Source: Pseudomonas sp. AFG_SD02_1510_Pfu_092
Lineage (GTDB): Bacteria; Pseudomonadota; Gammaproteobacteria; Pseudomonadales; Pseudomonadaceae
NCBI RefSeq assembly: GCF_003331055.1
Contig: NZ_PUQD01000004.1
Location: 62,001 to 126,000 of the forward strand
Reading direction: 5' to 3'
DNA: 64,000 bases
Position 1 is the first letter of the stretch. Each line of letters starts with the position of its first letter. Position numbers and translations under genes: made by a program. Shown piece after piece: positions 34,704-44,279 of the stretch. The notes beneath the pieces are model-generated. The model was given only the letters and a program-made list of their open reading frames with translations. It was not told where the DNA came from and did no database searches.

Positions 34704-36731
34704 ATGTCACTTTGGAAAGCTCTCAGAGGCTCTATGGATAAGCTGCGTTCAAGACTGCTAGGACTACCTCGACGCCACAAACGGCTGATTCAGGTAGCGA
34801 CCGACGTGCTTCTGGTCTGGTTCGCACTGTGGCTGGCGTTTGTCGTGCGGCTGGGCATCGATGACCTGGCCAACCCTGTTCGTGACCACACCTGGTTGTT
34901 CGTCACCGCGCCGATCATCTCGATTCCGCTGTTCATCCGCTTCGGCCTGTACCGGGCGGTGATGCGCTATTTCGGCAATGACGCGCTGATCGCGATCATC
35001 AAGGCGGTGACCCTGTCGGCGTTGATCCTCGGCTTCATCATCTACTGGGCCAGCAACCATCAGAACGTGGTGCCGCGCTCGATCACCTTCAATTACTGGT
35101 GGCTGAGCCTGATCATGGTCGGCGGCCTGCGCCTGGCCATGCGCCAGTACTTCCTTGGAGACTGGTTTGCCACGGCCGTGCAGCACGTGCCCTTTGCCAA
35201 CCGCGACGACGGCCTGCCGCGGGTGGCCATTTACGGTGCTGGCTCGGCCGGAAACCAGTTGGTGGCGGCGCTGCGCATGGGCAAGGCCATGCGCCCGGTC
35301 GCCTTCATTGATGACGATACCAGCATCACCGACCGGGTGATCGCTGGTCTGCAGGTGTATCAGCCGGAAAAGCTGCAACGCATGATCGACGACACCGGCG
35401 CTGAAGAAATCCTGCTGGCGCTGCCCTCGGTCAGCCGTAGCCGCCGCCGCGAAATCCTCAACCTGCTGGAAGGTTACCCGCTGCACGTGCGCAGTGTGCC
35501 CGGCTTCATGGACCTGGCCAGCGGCCGAGTCAAGGTGGACGACATTCAGGAAGTGGACATCGCCGATCTGCTGGGCCGCGATGCGGTACCGGCGCAAGGC
35601 GACCTGCTACAGCACTGCATCATCGACCAGACAGTGATGGTCACCGGTGCTGGCGGCTCTATCGGCTCCGAACTGTGCCGCCAGATCCTCGGCCAGACGC
35701 CGCGCACCCTGCTGTTGTTCGAGCACAGCGAATTCAACCTGTACACCATTGCCAGCGAACTGGAGCAGCGCATTGTCCGTGAAGGCCTGGCCGTGCAGTT
35801 GATTCCGATCCTCGGCTCGGTACGTGACCAGGCGAAGATGCTCGATGTGATGCGCGCTTGGCAAGTAGACACCGTCTATCATGCCGCGGCTTACAAGCAC
35901 GTGCCCATTGTCGAACACAACATTGCCGAAGGCCTGTCGAACAACGTCTTTGGCACCCTGTACACCGCCCAGGCAGCCCTGCAGGCCGGGGTTGCCAACT
36001 TCGTGCTGATTTCCACCGACAAGGCTGTGCGCCCGACCAACGTGATGGGCAGTACCAAGCGCCTTGCCGAAATGGTGCTGCAGGCCCTCAGCCGCGAGCT
36101 GGCGCCGGTACTGATGGGTGACACCGGCAATGTCTCGCAGGTCAACAAGACCCGCTTCACCATGGTGCGCTTTGGCAATGTGCTGGGCTCGTCGGGCTCG
36201 GTCATACCGCTGTTCCACAAGCAGATCAAGGCAGGTGGTCCGCTGACAGTGACTCACCCGAAAATCACCCGCTACTTCATGACCATCCCCGAGGCCGCGC
36301 AATTGGTGATCCAGGCCGGCTCCATGGGGCAGGGCGGTGATGTGTTCGTGCTGGACATGGGCGAGCCGGTGAAAATTGTCGAGCTGGCGGAAAAGATGAT
36401 TCACCTGTCCGGTTTCAGCATCCGCTCCGAGCGCAATCCGTTGGGCGACATCGCCATCAACTTCACCGGCCTGCGCCCGGGCGAAAAGTTGTACGAAGAG
36501 CTGCTGATCGGTGACAACGTGATTGCCACGCGTCACCCCATGATCATGAGTGCCCACGAAGACTATCTGCCCTGGGAAGTGCTGAAGCAGCGCCTTGACG
36601 CCCTGCGCGCAGCGACCGCAGAGGATGACTTCGCCACTGTGCGCCAGCTGCTGCGCGACACCGTGAGCGGCTATGTGCCAGGTGGGGAAATCGTGGACTG
36701 GCTGTACCAGCGCCGGCGCATGGAGCCCTGA
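34704..36731 (+). CDS. wbpM: Membrane UDP-GlcNAc 4,6-dehydratase (WbpM family)
   Basis: 675 residues. Four N-terminal membrane helices (about 22-135), a first nucleotide-binding region ([17 protein letters not shown]), then the catalytic Rossmann domain from about residue 310 ([32 protein letters not shown]). The catalytic set is STDKAV...[11 protein letters not shown], with Met in place of the usual Tyr, the SMK triad characteristic of WbpM. It makes UDP-2-acetamido-2,6-dideoxy-4-keto-hexose for the preceding epimerase and WbpL. In many pseudomonads wbpM is the last O-antigen gene; here rmlBDA follows. Confidence 0.95.
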   Translation: MSLWKALRGSMDKLRSRLLGLPRRHKRLIQVATDVLLVWFALWLAFVVRLGIDDLANPVRDHTWLFVTAPIISIPLFIRFGLYRAVMRYFGNDALIAIIKAVTLSALILGFIIYWASNHQNVVPRSITFNYWWLSLIMVGGLRLAMRQYFLGDWFATAVQHVPFANRDDGLPRVAIYGAGSAGNQLVAALRMGKAMRPVAFIDDDTSITDRVIAGLQVYQPEKLQRMIDDTGAEEILLALPSVSRSRRREILNLLEGYPLHVRSVPGFMDLASGRVKVDDIQEVDIADLLGRDAVPAQGDLLQHCIIDQTVMVTGAGGSIGSELCRQILGQTPRTLLLFEHSEFNLYTIASELEQRIVREGLAVQLIPILGSVRDQAKMLDVMRAWQVDTVYHAAAYKHVPIVEHNIAEGLSNNVFGTLYTAQAALQAGVANFVLISTDKAVRPTNVMGSTKRLAEMVLQALSRELAPVLMGDTGNVSQVNKTRFTMVRFGNVLGSSGSVIPLFHKQIKAGGPLTVTHPKITRYFMTIPEAAQLVIQAGSMGQGGDVFVLDMGEPVKIVELAEKMIHLSGFSIRSERNPLGDIAINFTGLRPGEKLYEELLIGDNVIATRHPMIMSAHEDYLPWEVLKQRLDALRAATAEDDFATVRQLLRDTVSGYVPGGEIVDWLYQRRRMEP

Positions 36732-36753
36732 ACGCTGCTCACTTGTAAAAGCA

Positions 36754-36776
36754 GGCGTTGCCGGCAGTGCAACGCC
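36754..36776 (+). other. Hairpin between wbpM and rmlB
   Basis: GGCGTTGC and GCAACGCC form an 8-base stem around a 7-base loop, without a T tract. A second inverted repeat (TTCAAAC / GTTTGAA, 36786-36807) lies closer to rmlB. Either may partially terminate wbpM transcripts or mark rmlB expression control. Confidence 0.35.
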
Positions 36777-36831
36777 CACATGAACTTCAAACGTTGTGAA
36801 GTTTGAACGCGAAATTGGGAAGAACTGAACG

Positions 36832-37902
36832 ATGACTATTCTGGTAACTGGTGGTGCGGGCTTCATTGGCGCGAACTTCGTGCTCGACTGGCTGGCCGAT
36901 AATGACGAGGCCGTGGTCAACCTCGACAAACTCACCTACGCGGGCAACTTGCAGACCCTGAGCAGCCTGCAAGGCGACCAGCGCCACATCTTCGTGCACG
37001 GCGACATCGGTAATTCCGAGCTGGTTGCCCGCCTGCTGCAGGAGCACCAGCCGCGCGCCATCGTCAACTTTGCCGCCGAGTCCCACGTCGACCGCTCGAT
37101 CCACGGCCCGGAAGACTTCATCGAAACCAACATCGTCGGCACCTTCCGCCTGCTGGAAGCGGTACGCGCCTACTGGGGCGGCCTGGATGAGCCGGCGCGC
37201 CAGGCGTTTCGCTTCCTGCATGTGTCCACCGACGAAGTGTACGGTTCGCTGGCCGCCGACGAACCGGCTTTCACCGAGACCCACCAGTACCAGCCGAACA
37301 GCCCGTACTCGGCGAGCAAGGCCGCCAGCGATCACCTGGTGCGCTCCTACCACCACACCTACGGCCTGCCGGTGCTGACCACCAATTGCTCGAACAACTA
37401 TGGCCCGTATCATTTCCCGGAAAAACTCATCCCGCTGATGATCGTCAACGCCCTGGCCGGCAAACCGCTGCCGGTGTACGGCGACGGCCAGCAGATTCGT
37501 GACTGGCTGTACGTCAAGGACCACTGCAGCGCCATCCGCCGCGTGCTGGAGGCCGGCAAGACCGGCGAGGTATACAACGTGGGCGGCTGGAACGAAAAGC
37601 CCAACCTGGAAATCGTCAACCGCGTGTGCGCCCTGCTGGACGAACTGCGCCCCCGCGCCGACGGCAAGCCCTACGCCGAGCAGATTACCTACGTGACCGA
37701 CCGCCCCGGGCATGATCGTCGTTACGCCATCGACGCCCACAAACTCGAGCGCGAACTGGGCTGGAAGCCTGCCGAAACCTTCGAAACCGGCATTCGCAAG
37801 ACCGTGGCCTGGTACCTCGACAACCAGGAGTGGGTGCAGAACGTGCAGTCCGGCAGCTACCGCGACTGGGTAGAAAAAAACTACGCAGGGCGCTCGGCAT
37901 GA
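36832..37902 (+). CDS. rfbB: dTDP-glucose 4,6-dehydratase
   Basis: 356 residues (RmlB). [16 protein letters not shown] binds [20 protein letters not shown] and STDEVYGSL are diagnostic, and [12 protein letters not shown] holds the YxxxK pair. It makes dTDP-4-keto-6-deoxyglucose, the branch point for L-rhamnose (RmlC domain and RmlD) and for Fuc3NAc/Qui3NAc (FdtA domain, FdtB, FdtC). Four-base overlap with rfbD. Confidence 0.97.
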   Translation: MTILVTGGAGFIGANFVLDWLADNDEAVVNLDKLTYAGNLQTLSSLQGDQRHIFVHGDIGNSELVARLLQEHQPRAIVNFAAESHVDRSIHGPEDFIETNIVGTFRLLEAVRAYWGGLDEPARQAFRFLHVSTDEVYGSLAADEPAFTETHQYQPNSPYSASKAASDHLVRSYHHTYGLPVLTTNCSNNYGPYHFPEKLIPLMIVNALAGKPLPVYGDGQQIRDWLYVKDHCSAIRRVLEAGKTGEVYNVGGWNEKPNLEIVNRVCALLDELRPRADGKPYAEQITYVTDRPGHDRRYAIDAHKLERELGWKPAETFETGIRKTVAWYLDNQEWVQNVQSGSYRDWVEKNYAGRSA

Positions 37903-38795
37903 AAATTCTGCTACTGGGCATGGACGGCCAGGTCGGCTGGGAGCTGCAACGCAGCCTGGCCCCGCTGGGCCAGTTGCTGGCGTTGAACGCTCGCAGCCAG
38001 CCGCACTGCGGCGACCTGGCCAACCTGCCAGGCCTGGCCGAAACCGTGCGCGCCTATGCTCCCGATGTCATCGTCAACGCCGCCGCCTACACCGCTGTGG
38101 ATAAAGCTGAAAGCGACCGCGAACAAGCCTTCAAGATAAACGCCGACGCTGTCGGCGTACTGGCCAGCGCCGCCGCCGACTGCGGCGCACTGCTGGTGCA
38201 TTATTCCACCGACTACGTGTTCCCGGGGCAGGGCACCCAGGCCTGGCGCGAGGACGACAGCGTCGGCCCGCTGAATGCTTATGGCGAAAGCAAGCTGGCT
38301 GGCGAACAGGCCATCCTGGCTGCCGGTTGCCAGCACCTGATCTTCCGCACCTGCTGGGTGTATGCCGCACGTGGCAACAACTTCGCCAAGACCATGCTGC
38401 GCCTGGCTGCGGAGCGCGACAGCCTGGGCGTGATCGATGACCAGCATGGCGCCCCGACCGGTGCCGAACTGATCGCCGACATCACCGCCCACGCCATCAT
38501 CGCCACCCGGCGCGAGCCGGCCCTGGCCGGCCTGTACCACCTGGCGGCGGCCGGCGAAACCACCTGGTGCGGCTACGCCCGTTACGTGCTGGAGCAAGCT
38601 ACGGCGCTGGGCGTGCCATTGAAAGCCCACGCCGAACAGGTCAACCCTTTGACCACCGATGCCTACCCGACCCCGGCCAAGCGGCCGGCCAACTCGCGTC
38701 TGGACACCCATAAACTGCAGCAAGCCTTTGCCCTGACCCTGCCAGACTGGCGCCTGGGTGTGGCTCGCATGCTTACGGAAATACACGAGAAATGA
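37899..38795 (+). CDS. rfbD: dTDP-4-dehydrorhamnose reductase
   Basis: 298 residues (RmlD). [20 protein letters not shown] is the NAD(P) motif; [33 protein letters not shown] (YxxxK) and [13 protein letters not shown] are family signatures. Last step of dTDP-L-rhamnose synthesis. ATG 37899 overlaps the rfbB stop; the longer open frame upstream is inside rfbB. Confidence 0.97.
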   Translation: MKILLLGMDGQVGWELQRSLAPLGQLLALNARSQPHCGDLANLPGLAETVRAYAPDVIVNAAAYTAVDKAESDREQAFKINADAVGVLASAAADCGALLVHYSTDYVFPGQGTQAWREDDSVGPLNAYGESKLAGEQAILAAGCQHLIFRTCWVYAARGNNFAKTMLRLAAERDSLGVIDDQHGAPTGAELIADITAHAIIATRREPALAGLYHLAAAGETTWCGYARYVLEQATALGVPLKAHAEQVNPLTTDAYPTPAKRPANSRLDTHKLQQAFALTLPDWRLGVARMLTEIHEK

Positions 38796-39682
38796 CCACT
38801 ATGAAGCGTAAAGGCATCATTCTGGCGGGCGGGTCGGGTACCCGTCTGCACCCCGCGACCCTGGCTATTTCCAAGCAGCTGCTGCCGGTTTACGACAAGC
38901 CGATGATCTACTACCCGCTGACCACCCTGATGCTGGCGGGCATCGAGGACATCCTTATCATCTCCACCCCGCAGGACACCCCGCGATTCGAGCAACTGCT
39001 CGGCGACGGCCACCAGTGGGGCATCAATATCAGCTACGCCGTGCAGGCCTCGCCAGACGGTTTGGCACAGGCTTTCCTGATTGGTGAAGACTTTATCGGC
39101 AACGACCTGTCGGCGCTGGTGCTGGGTGACAACATCTATTACGGCCACGACTTCCAGCAACTGCTGCGCAACGCAATGGAACGTGGCGAGGGCGCCAGCG
39201 TGTTCGCCTACCACGTGCACGACCCGGAGCGCTACGGCGTGGTCGAGTTCGATGAGAAGGGCAAGGCGATCAGCCTGGAAGAAAAGCCAGCCAAGCCGAA
39301 GTCCAGCTATGCCGTGACCGGGTTGTACTTCTACGACAAGGACGTGGTCGAGATTGCCAAAGGTATCAAGCCGTCTGCGCGGGGTGAGCTGGAAATCACT
39401 GATCTGAACCGTGTGTATCTGGAGCAGAACCGCCTGTCGGTGGAAATCATGGGGCGCGGGTATGCCTGGCTGGATACCGGGACGCATGATTCGTTGCTGG
39501 AGGCTAGTGGGTATATCGCGACCATTGAGCGGCGGCAGGGGTTGAAAGTGGCTTGCCCGGAAGAGGTGGCGTACAGGCAGGGGTGGATTGGGGCGGAGCA
39601 GCTGTTGAAGCTGGCTGAGCCGTTGGCGAAGAATGGGTATGGGCAGTATTTGAAGCGGTTGGTGGGGGATAGGGTTTATTGA
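38792..39682 (+). CDS. rfbA: Glucose-1-phosphate thymidylyltransferase
   Basis: 296 residues (RmlA). [17 protein letters not shown] is the nucleotidyltransferase signature; [23 protein letters not shown] and [22 protein letters not shown] follow the family closely. First step of the dTDP-sugar pathway. The order here is B-D-A with no rfbC after it. An ATG three codons in is an alternative start. Ends the main + strand operon, with a terminator ~170 bases on. Confidence 0.97.
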   Translation: MTTMKRKGIILAGGSGTRLHPATLAISKQLLPVYDKPMIYYPLTTLMLAGIEDILIISTPQDTPRFEQLLGDGHQWGINISYAVQASPDGLAQAFLIGEDFIGNDLSALVLGDNIYYGHDFQQLLRNAMERGEGASVFAYHVHDPERYGVVEFDEKGKAISLEEKPAKPKSSYAVTGLYFYDKDVVEIAKGIKPSARGELEITDLNRVYLEQNRLSVEIMGRGYAWLDTGTHDSLLEASGYIATIERRQGLKVACPEEVAYRQGWIGAEQLLKLAEPLAKNGYGQYLKRLVGDRVY

Positions 39683-39850
39683 GAGGGCATGAGCTGCATC
39701 TGGACCCTTTGTTCCTCTCAATCGCAATCACGAATCTGTGGCGTGCAACACAGTGCAGGCTACCTGAAAATGGTGATCGTAGCGCGGCTATTAGCCTAAC
39801 GCTGATACGATACCGCAGCATTTACACGCCCCTTTCGGCGCACTTCATGG

Positions 39851-39874
39851 ACCCACCTTAAGGTGGGTTTTTTA
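39851..39874 (+). terminator. Rho-independent terminator after rfbA
   Basis: Stem AACCCACC-type / GGTGGGTT (ACCCACCTTAAGGTGGGT) followed by six T residues. Likely end of the wzz-rfbA transcript. Confidence 0.85.
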
Positions 39875-39879
39875 ATTCA

Positions 39880-40014
39880 GATCATAAAGATTCGCCGATC
39901 GAAATCCGCATGGAGAAGGTTGGCGGAGCCTGTTCGGGGCTACCTGGAGGTGGTCGAATTTACCTAGCTATCCAGGCGCGTCTGAGGCAAGCCCCATCAG
40001 TGGGGCTTGCTTTT
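39880..40014 (+). ncRNA. Candidate small structured RNA
   Basis: Between the two terminators lies ~110 bases with little coding character. It contains CCTGGAGGT..ACCT..TCCAGG, able to form nested stems (CCTGGA/TCCAGG at about 39941-39976 enclosing AGGT/ACCT), and ends in the strong terminator at 39987-40014. A separate terminator just upstream implies an independent transcript. No clear promoter was found, and it matches no RNA family I recognise. Confidence 0.3.
39987..40014 (+). terminator. Second terminator upstream of the acyltransferase genes
   Basis: Perfect 10-base stem GCAAGCCCCA / TGGGGCTTGC with TCAG loop and TTTT tail. Confidence 0.85.
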
Positions 40015-40094
40015 GAGAAAATAGAGAACTCCGACGAAAAAAAGGCCGCAAGGGCTAGCAAAACGGTATCATCCACCGTTTCTTCAAGGGCCCC

Positions 40095-42110
40095 ATGACA
40101 GGGAATTCAGAGATGCAAGTCAGCAAAGTGTCCTATCGTCCAGACATAGACGGATTAAGAGCTCTGGCGGTGTTAGCGGTAGTAATATTTCATTTCAATA
40201 AGCAATGGTTGCCTGGTGGATTCGTCGGTGTCGACATATTTTTTGTCATCTCAGGATATTTGATCACAGGTATTATTTTTAAACAGGCAGCCAAGGGAGA
40301 GTTTTCCTTTGTAGATTTTTATATAAGAAGAGCTCGAAGAATCTTGCCCGCTGCCTTCTTGCTTATTTTTGTCACTGTGATTTTTGGGTTGGCTTTCATG
40401 GTGCCGATGGATGCGAAGGACTTGGCTTCCTCGGCAGTAGCATCCATTTTTTCGGTTTCAAATGTATATTTCTGGAAATATCTGGATGTAAGTTATTTTG
40501 CCGCGTCTTCTGACATGGTTCCGCTGCTGCATATGTGGTCGCTAGGTGTAGAGGAGCAGTTTTACTTGGTGTGGCCGGCTTTGCTTGTCGGTCTATATAA
40601 AGTTGGCGGAAGAAAAACATTGGTTTTTGCGGCGGTGCTAATATCTCTGGCATCCGTGCTGTATGGCGAAAGCAAGCTGGTCTCTGATCCTAAGTTTTCC
40701 TACTACATGCTTCCTTCGCGAGCTGGTGAACTGCTGATCGGTGCGCTCGCCTTTTTTGCAAGTGAGAGTTGGAAAAGCCGTATCAGTAAAAGTGTTGCGC
40801 AGATTATAGCACTCGCCGGTATGGCCGCTGTCGGCTATTCAATTGCGTTTATAAGCGAGTCCGGAGGGTTTCCGGGAATTATTTCGTTGTTGCCGGTGGT
40901 AGGCGTTGCTTCTGTGATTTTTTCGGGGGCGGTTGGTAAGAATGTTGTGAGTTCGTGCTTGTCCTTTCGGCCTCTAGTTTTTATCGGGCTTGTCTCATTC
41001 TCTCTTTATCTGTGGCACTGGCCGATTTTGGCATATTACCGCTACGCGTATGGTCAACCCACAGGGTATGGTTACTGGATTTGCAGCGCGTTGCTACTCG
41101 CCACAACATTGATTTCTTATTACGTTGTGGAAGTGCCTTTCAGACGACCAGCGAAGCAAATTTTGAGCGTTAAAGGCGTTGCAGTTGCTTTGACGGCTAT
41201 ATTGACCGTAACCGTCTCTTACTACGCCATAGGTACCAAAGGCTTAGTGAAAGAGCTGTCGCCGGAAGGTTATCACGCTAAAGTTACGGAGCATTTTAAT
41301 CAAACTAAAGCCGCATACCGCTACGAGTATAACTGCCAAACTTCACGTGCCGATGCCAGTCTGATGACGTTGGATCGCTGCCTTATTGGCCCCGGTAACA
41401 AGAAACCAAGCGTCTTGATTTTTGGTGATTCGAATTCGGCCCACTACGTTGGCTATTGGAAGGTGGTGGCGGAAAATCGGGGTGTCACAATGCGCAATAT
41501 TGCGCATGATTCTTGTGTGCCGTTCGCGGGTGAAAAAAGCCGACCGTATGTGAAAGTGGCGAGTCGGGACTCCTGTCAAAAGTTCAATACATTGGTTCGA
41601 GAGAGCTTTGGCAGTTTTGACACCCTGATCGTTAGCGCAGATTGGGAAGGCTACAAGTACAGAACCAAGAACTATGTAGAAGACATCGAGGGCTTGGTCA
41701 AAGAGCTGTCGGCTACAGGCAAAAATATCATCATTGGACTTAAGGTGCCGATTTTCAGAGGTTACGACAGAGCCTGTGATCTTAAAGCCATCAAGATCCC
41801 AGGAATCCACTGTGCCGAACGAGGCGTGTATGCTGACCCTGGTGAGACGGAAATAAATAATCAGATCATCGCTATTGCGCAAAAGTATAGCAACGTCAAG
41901 ACGTTCACGCTAAGAAACTACATTTGTACTGACGGCACTTGCTCCGCCTATCTGCGAGGGAAACCCATCTATTTCGATCTCGGTCATTTGAGCATGGCTG
42001 GATCTGAGCAGATTGGACAGCTATCGATTGCCGAGAAAAACAGGCCCGGATTGCTTTTCTCAAAAATAGAGCCTGATGAGGCGAACATGCTGTCGCCTCC
42101 ATCTCGATAG
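40095..42110 (+). CDS. Acyltransferase family 3 - SGNH fusion protein (first copy)
   Basis: 671 residues. Residues ~1-385 are an OafA-type acyltransferase domain with about ten helices (SYRPDIDGLRALAVLAVVIFHF, catalytic-type His; VGVDIFFVISGYLITG; LWSLGVEEQFYLVWPA motif region). The C-terminal ~270 residues are a periplasmic SGNH hydrolase-like domain: VLIFGDSNSAHYVGY (GDS serine) and FDLGHLSMAG (Asp-x-x-His). Such proteins O-acetylate surface glycans. ATG 40113 (MQVSKVSYRPD) is an alternative start. Codon use is AT-rich compared with neighbours. It is followed by a diverged copy of itself. Confidence 0.9.
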   Translation: MTGNSEMQVSKVSYRPDIDGLRALAVLAVVIFHFNKQWLPGGFVGVDIFFVISGYLITGIIFKQAAKGEFSFVDFYIRRARRILPAAFLLIFVTVIFGLAFMVPMDAKDLASSAVASIFSVSNVYFWKYLDVSYFAASSDMVPLLHMWSLGVEEQFYLVWPALLVGLYKVGGRKTLVFAAVLISLASVLYGESKLVSDPKFSYYMLPSRAGELLIGALAFFASESWKSRISKSVAQIIALAGMAAVGYSIAFISESGGFPGIISLLPVVGVASVIFSGAVGKNVVSSCLSFRPLVFIGLVSFSLYLWHWPILAYYRYAYGQPTGYGYWICSALLLATTLISYYVVEVPFRRPAKQILSVKGVAVALTAILTVTVSYYAIGTKGLVKELSPEGYHAKVTEHFNQTKAAYRYEYNCQTSRADASLMTLDRCLIGPGNKKPSVLIFGDSNSAHYVGYWKVVAENRGVTMRNIAHDSCVPFAGEKSRPYVKVASRDSCQKFNTLVRESFGSFDTLIVSADWEGYKYRTKNYVEDIEGLVKELSATGKNIIIGLKVPIFRGYDRACDLKAIKIPGIHCAERGVYADPGETEINNQIIAIAQKYSNVKTFTLRNYICTDGTCSAYLRGKPIYFDLGHLSMAGSEQIGQLSIAEKNRPGLLFSKIEPDEANMLSPPSR

Positions 42111-42214
42111 CTATGGCATTTAAATAGTTTATACCAGTGCTAAATTTGTAGGGGAGTTCCATATGTCGCGTTCTACATACCTTGTGAAGGGCGATGCCCT
42201 ATGAAAGGGAAGTC

Positions 42215-44206
42215 ATGAATAATAAAATTATTGCATACCGTCCTGATATTGATGGGTTGCGCGCCTTGGCCGTATTGGCAGTAGTGATTTTTCACTTCAA
42301 CAAGGAATGGTTGCCAGGCGGCTTCGTAGGCGTTGATGTCTTCTTTGTCATCTCTGGATATCTGATTACAGGTATCGTAGCAAGGCAGTTAGCTGCAGGC
42401 GAATTCAAGTTTACAGATTTCTATCTGCGACGAATTCGGCGTATTTTACCCGCTGCTGCTTTCATGATCTTCGTGACCGTATTGGCGGGCGTCGTTCTGA
42501 TGCTTCCAAAGGATGTCAGCGATTTATCAGGTTCGGCGCTCGCCTCCCTTTTATCGGTAGCGAATATATATTTCTGGAAATATCTGGATGTAAGCTATTT
42601 TGCGGCTTCTTCAGATATGGTTCCGTTGCTTCATATGTGGTCTCTCGGCGTTGAGGAACAATTTTATCTGCTGTGGCCTGCTTTTCTATTTTCTGCGTTT
42701 GTTTTGGGTGGAAAGCGATGGCTGATAATTGTTGCAGTGTTTTTGGCAGCTCTATCGTTTATTTGTGGGCAATTAACATTGGCCGCGGATCAGAAATTTT
42801 CTTATTATATGTTGCCAGCACGTGCTGGTGAGCTGTTGATTGGTGCTGCTACTTATTTCATATGCCAAAATACCAATTATAAACCTCAGCGGATTCATGC
42901 TGAGTTGATGGCTGCTGTCGGCCTTGTGATTACGACCGGGTCATTGATATTGATTCGTGAGTCGGATGGTTTCCCAGGCCTTATCTCGATACTGCCTACC
43001 GTTGGTGTTGCACTGCTTATTGCAGGCGGCACATTCAGCCCAACGTACATCGGTAAACTGTTCTCTCTACGCCCCTTGGTAGGGATCGGATTGGTATCAT
43101 TCTCTCTCTATCTGTGGCATTGGCCGGTGCTGGCGTTTTATCGTTATGCAATGGGTGAACCTGACCTGCTTGGCGGCGGGCTGTGTCTTGTCATTATTGT
43201 AACGATGACATTATTCTCGTATTTCTTTGTGGAAAAACCCTTCAGGCATGGGGGCTCTTCCCCCAAAGCGTTTGCCCTTTCCGGGTTGCTCGCGGCGACT
43301 TGCATGCTTTCGGGTGTTGCGTTGTATTTCAACGGGGTGATTGAACTGCTTTCACCCAAAGGCTACGTAGAGAAATTAACGAATATTAACGATAACACAG
43401 GGCCCGCTTTTAGCTACCGATATGTATGTCAGGTCGGAGCCAAGGCCGAGTTTTTGAGCGATAAAAAATGTGTCGTCGGGGACCTGTCTAAAGAACCGCG
43501 TGCGATTCTATTTGGCGACTCTAATGCCGCGCATTTTATGGGCTATTTGAAGGTTCTTGCGGAGCATTATGGCTACACGTTGCGGAACATAGAGCACGCT
43601 TCTTGCCCGCCATTTCCTGGAGAGCTTAGTCAAAAATACGTCTTGCCCGCTGCTAAGAAAAGCTGTGTTGCGTTCAACAAAATGGTGCGCAGTGAACTCA
43701 AGAACTATGAGACTGTTGTGCTGGGCGCAAGTTGGCAAGCATATGCGAGGGAGCCGAGCTTTGAATCTGACTTCAGGCAGACTTTGAAGCTACTTGTCGA
43801 TTCCGGTAAAAGCGTCGTTGTTGCTCTTCGAGCGCCAGGGTTCATTGGCTATGATCGTGACTGCAGCAAGAAACAGCTCAAGATACCGTTCATGTCATGC
43901 GAGAAGCAATCTTCGTATGCAGATAAAGGTGAGATCGCGGTTAACAAGCTGATCGTTGATGTCGCTAAAGATTATCAACGAGTCAGCGTGTTTGGCTTGC
44001 GAGAATTCATCTGCAAGAACGGGACATGTTCAGCCTATATGAAAGGCATTCCGCTATATTATGATGAGGGTCATTTGAGCATTCCCGGCTCTGAAATGCT
44101 AGGTGAGGAAGCGCTGCGAACAAACTCGTTGCCACTGGAATTATTACGAGCGCTCTCGAATAACCCGGAATCGTTCGCGGATAGCGGCAGCATTAAAGAT
44201 ATGTAA
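42215..44206 (+). CDS. Acyltransferase family 3 - SGNH fusion protein (second copy)
   Basis: 663 residues, collinear with and clearly homologous to the preceding protein over its whole length (AYRPDIDGLRALAVLAVVIFHF; FWKYLDVSYFAASSDMVPLLHMWSLGVEEQFYL shared; ILFGDSNAAHFMGY; YDEGHLSIPGSE). Both catalytic sets are intact, so both copies may be active, perhaps on different positions. ATG 42215 is chosen because AAAGGGAAG stands just before it; ATG 42194 would be out of reach of that site. AT-rich. A convergent terminator follows. Confidence 0.9.
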   Translation: MNNKIIAYRPDIDGLRALAVLAVVIFHFNKEWLPGGFVGVDVFFVISGYLITGIVARQLAAGEFKFTDFYLRRIRRILPAAAFMIFVTVLAGVVLMLPKDVSDLSGSALASLLSVANIYFWKYLDVSYFAASSDMVPLLHMWSLGVEEQFYLLWPAFLFSAFVLGGKRWLIIVAVFLAALSFICGQLTLAADQKFSYYMLPARAGELLIGAATYFICQNTNYKPQRIHAELMAAVGLVITTGSLILIRESDGFPGLISILPTVGVALLIAGGTFSPTYIGKLFSLRPLVGIGLVSFSLYLWHWPVLAFYRYAMGEPDLLGGGLCLVIIVTMTLFSYFFVEKPFRHGGSSPKAFALSGLLAATCMLSGVALYFNGVIELLSPKGYVEKLTNINDNTGPAFSYRYVCQVGAKAEFLSDKKCVVGDLSKEPRAILFGDSNAAHFMGYLKVLAEHYGYTLRNIEHASCPPFPGELSQKYVLPAAKKSCVAFNKMVRSELKNYETVVLGASWQAYAREPSFESDFRQTLKLLVDSGKSVVVALRAPGFIGYDRDCSKKQLKIPFMSCEKQSSYADKGEIAVNKLIVDVAKDYQRVSVFGLREFICKNGTCSAYMKGIPLYYDEGHLSIPGSEMLGEEALRTNSLPLELLRALSNNPESFADSGSIKDM

Positions 44207-44234
44207 TGGGCTGTTGTCACTCTTGTTTTAGAAG

Positions 44235-44260
44235 AATGGGCGGGTATGCACCTGCCCATT
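44235..44260. terminator. Bidirectional terminator between convergent genes
   Basis: AATGGGCGGGT and ACCTGCCCATT pair over 11 positions (one G-T) around ATGC, with T-rich sequence on both outer sides. It separates the second acyltransferase (+) from the minus-strand gene. Confidence 0.7.
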
Positions 44261-44279
44261 GTTTATAGACGATGAACGC

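Larger units (their letters stand above)
39683..40094. other. Gene-free interval after rfbA
   Basis: 412 bases between rfbA and the first acyltransferase-SGNH gene. It holds two terminator hairpins with a structured segment between them. GC content drops here and stays low into the next genes, marking the left edge of an apparently acquired segment. Confidence 0.6.

Noticed and set aside
39930..39980. tRNA-like T-arm (GGTCGAATTTACC) in the candidate RNA
   Set aside because: It forms a simple hairpin but no anticodon or D arm can be placed, so it is not called a tRNA.
39910..40098. A 62-codon plus-strand frame in the post-rfbA interval
   Set aside because: It crosses a strong terminator hairpin, has no recognisable ribosome site and no family resemblance.
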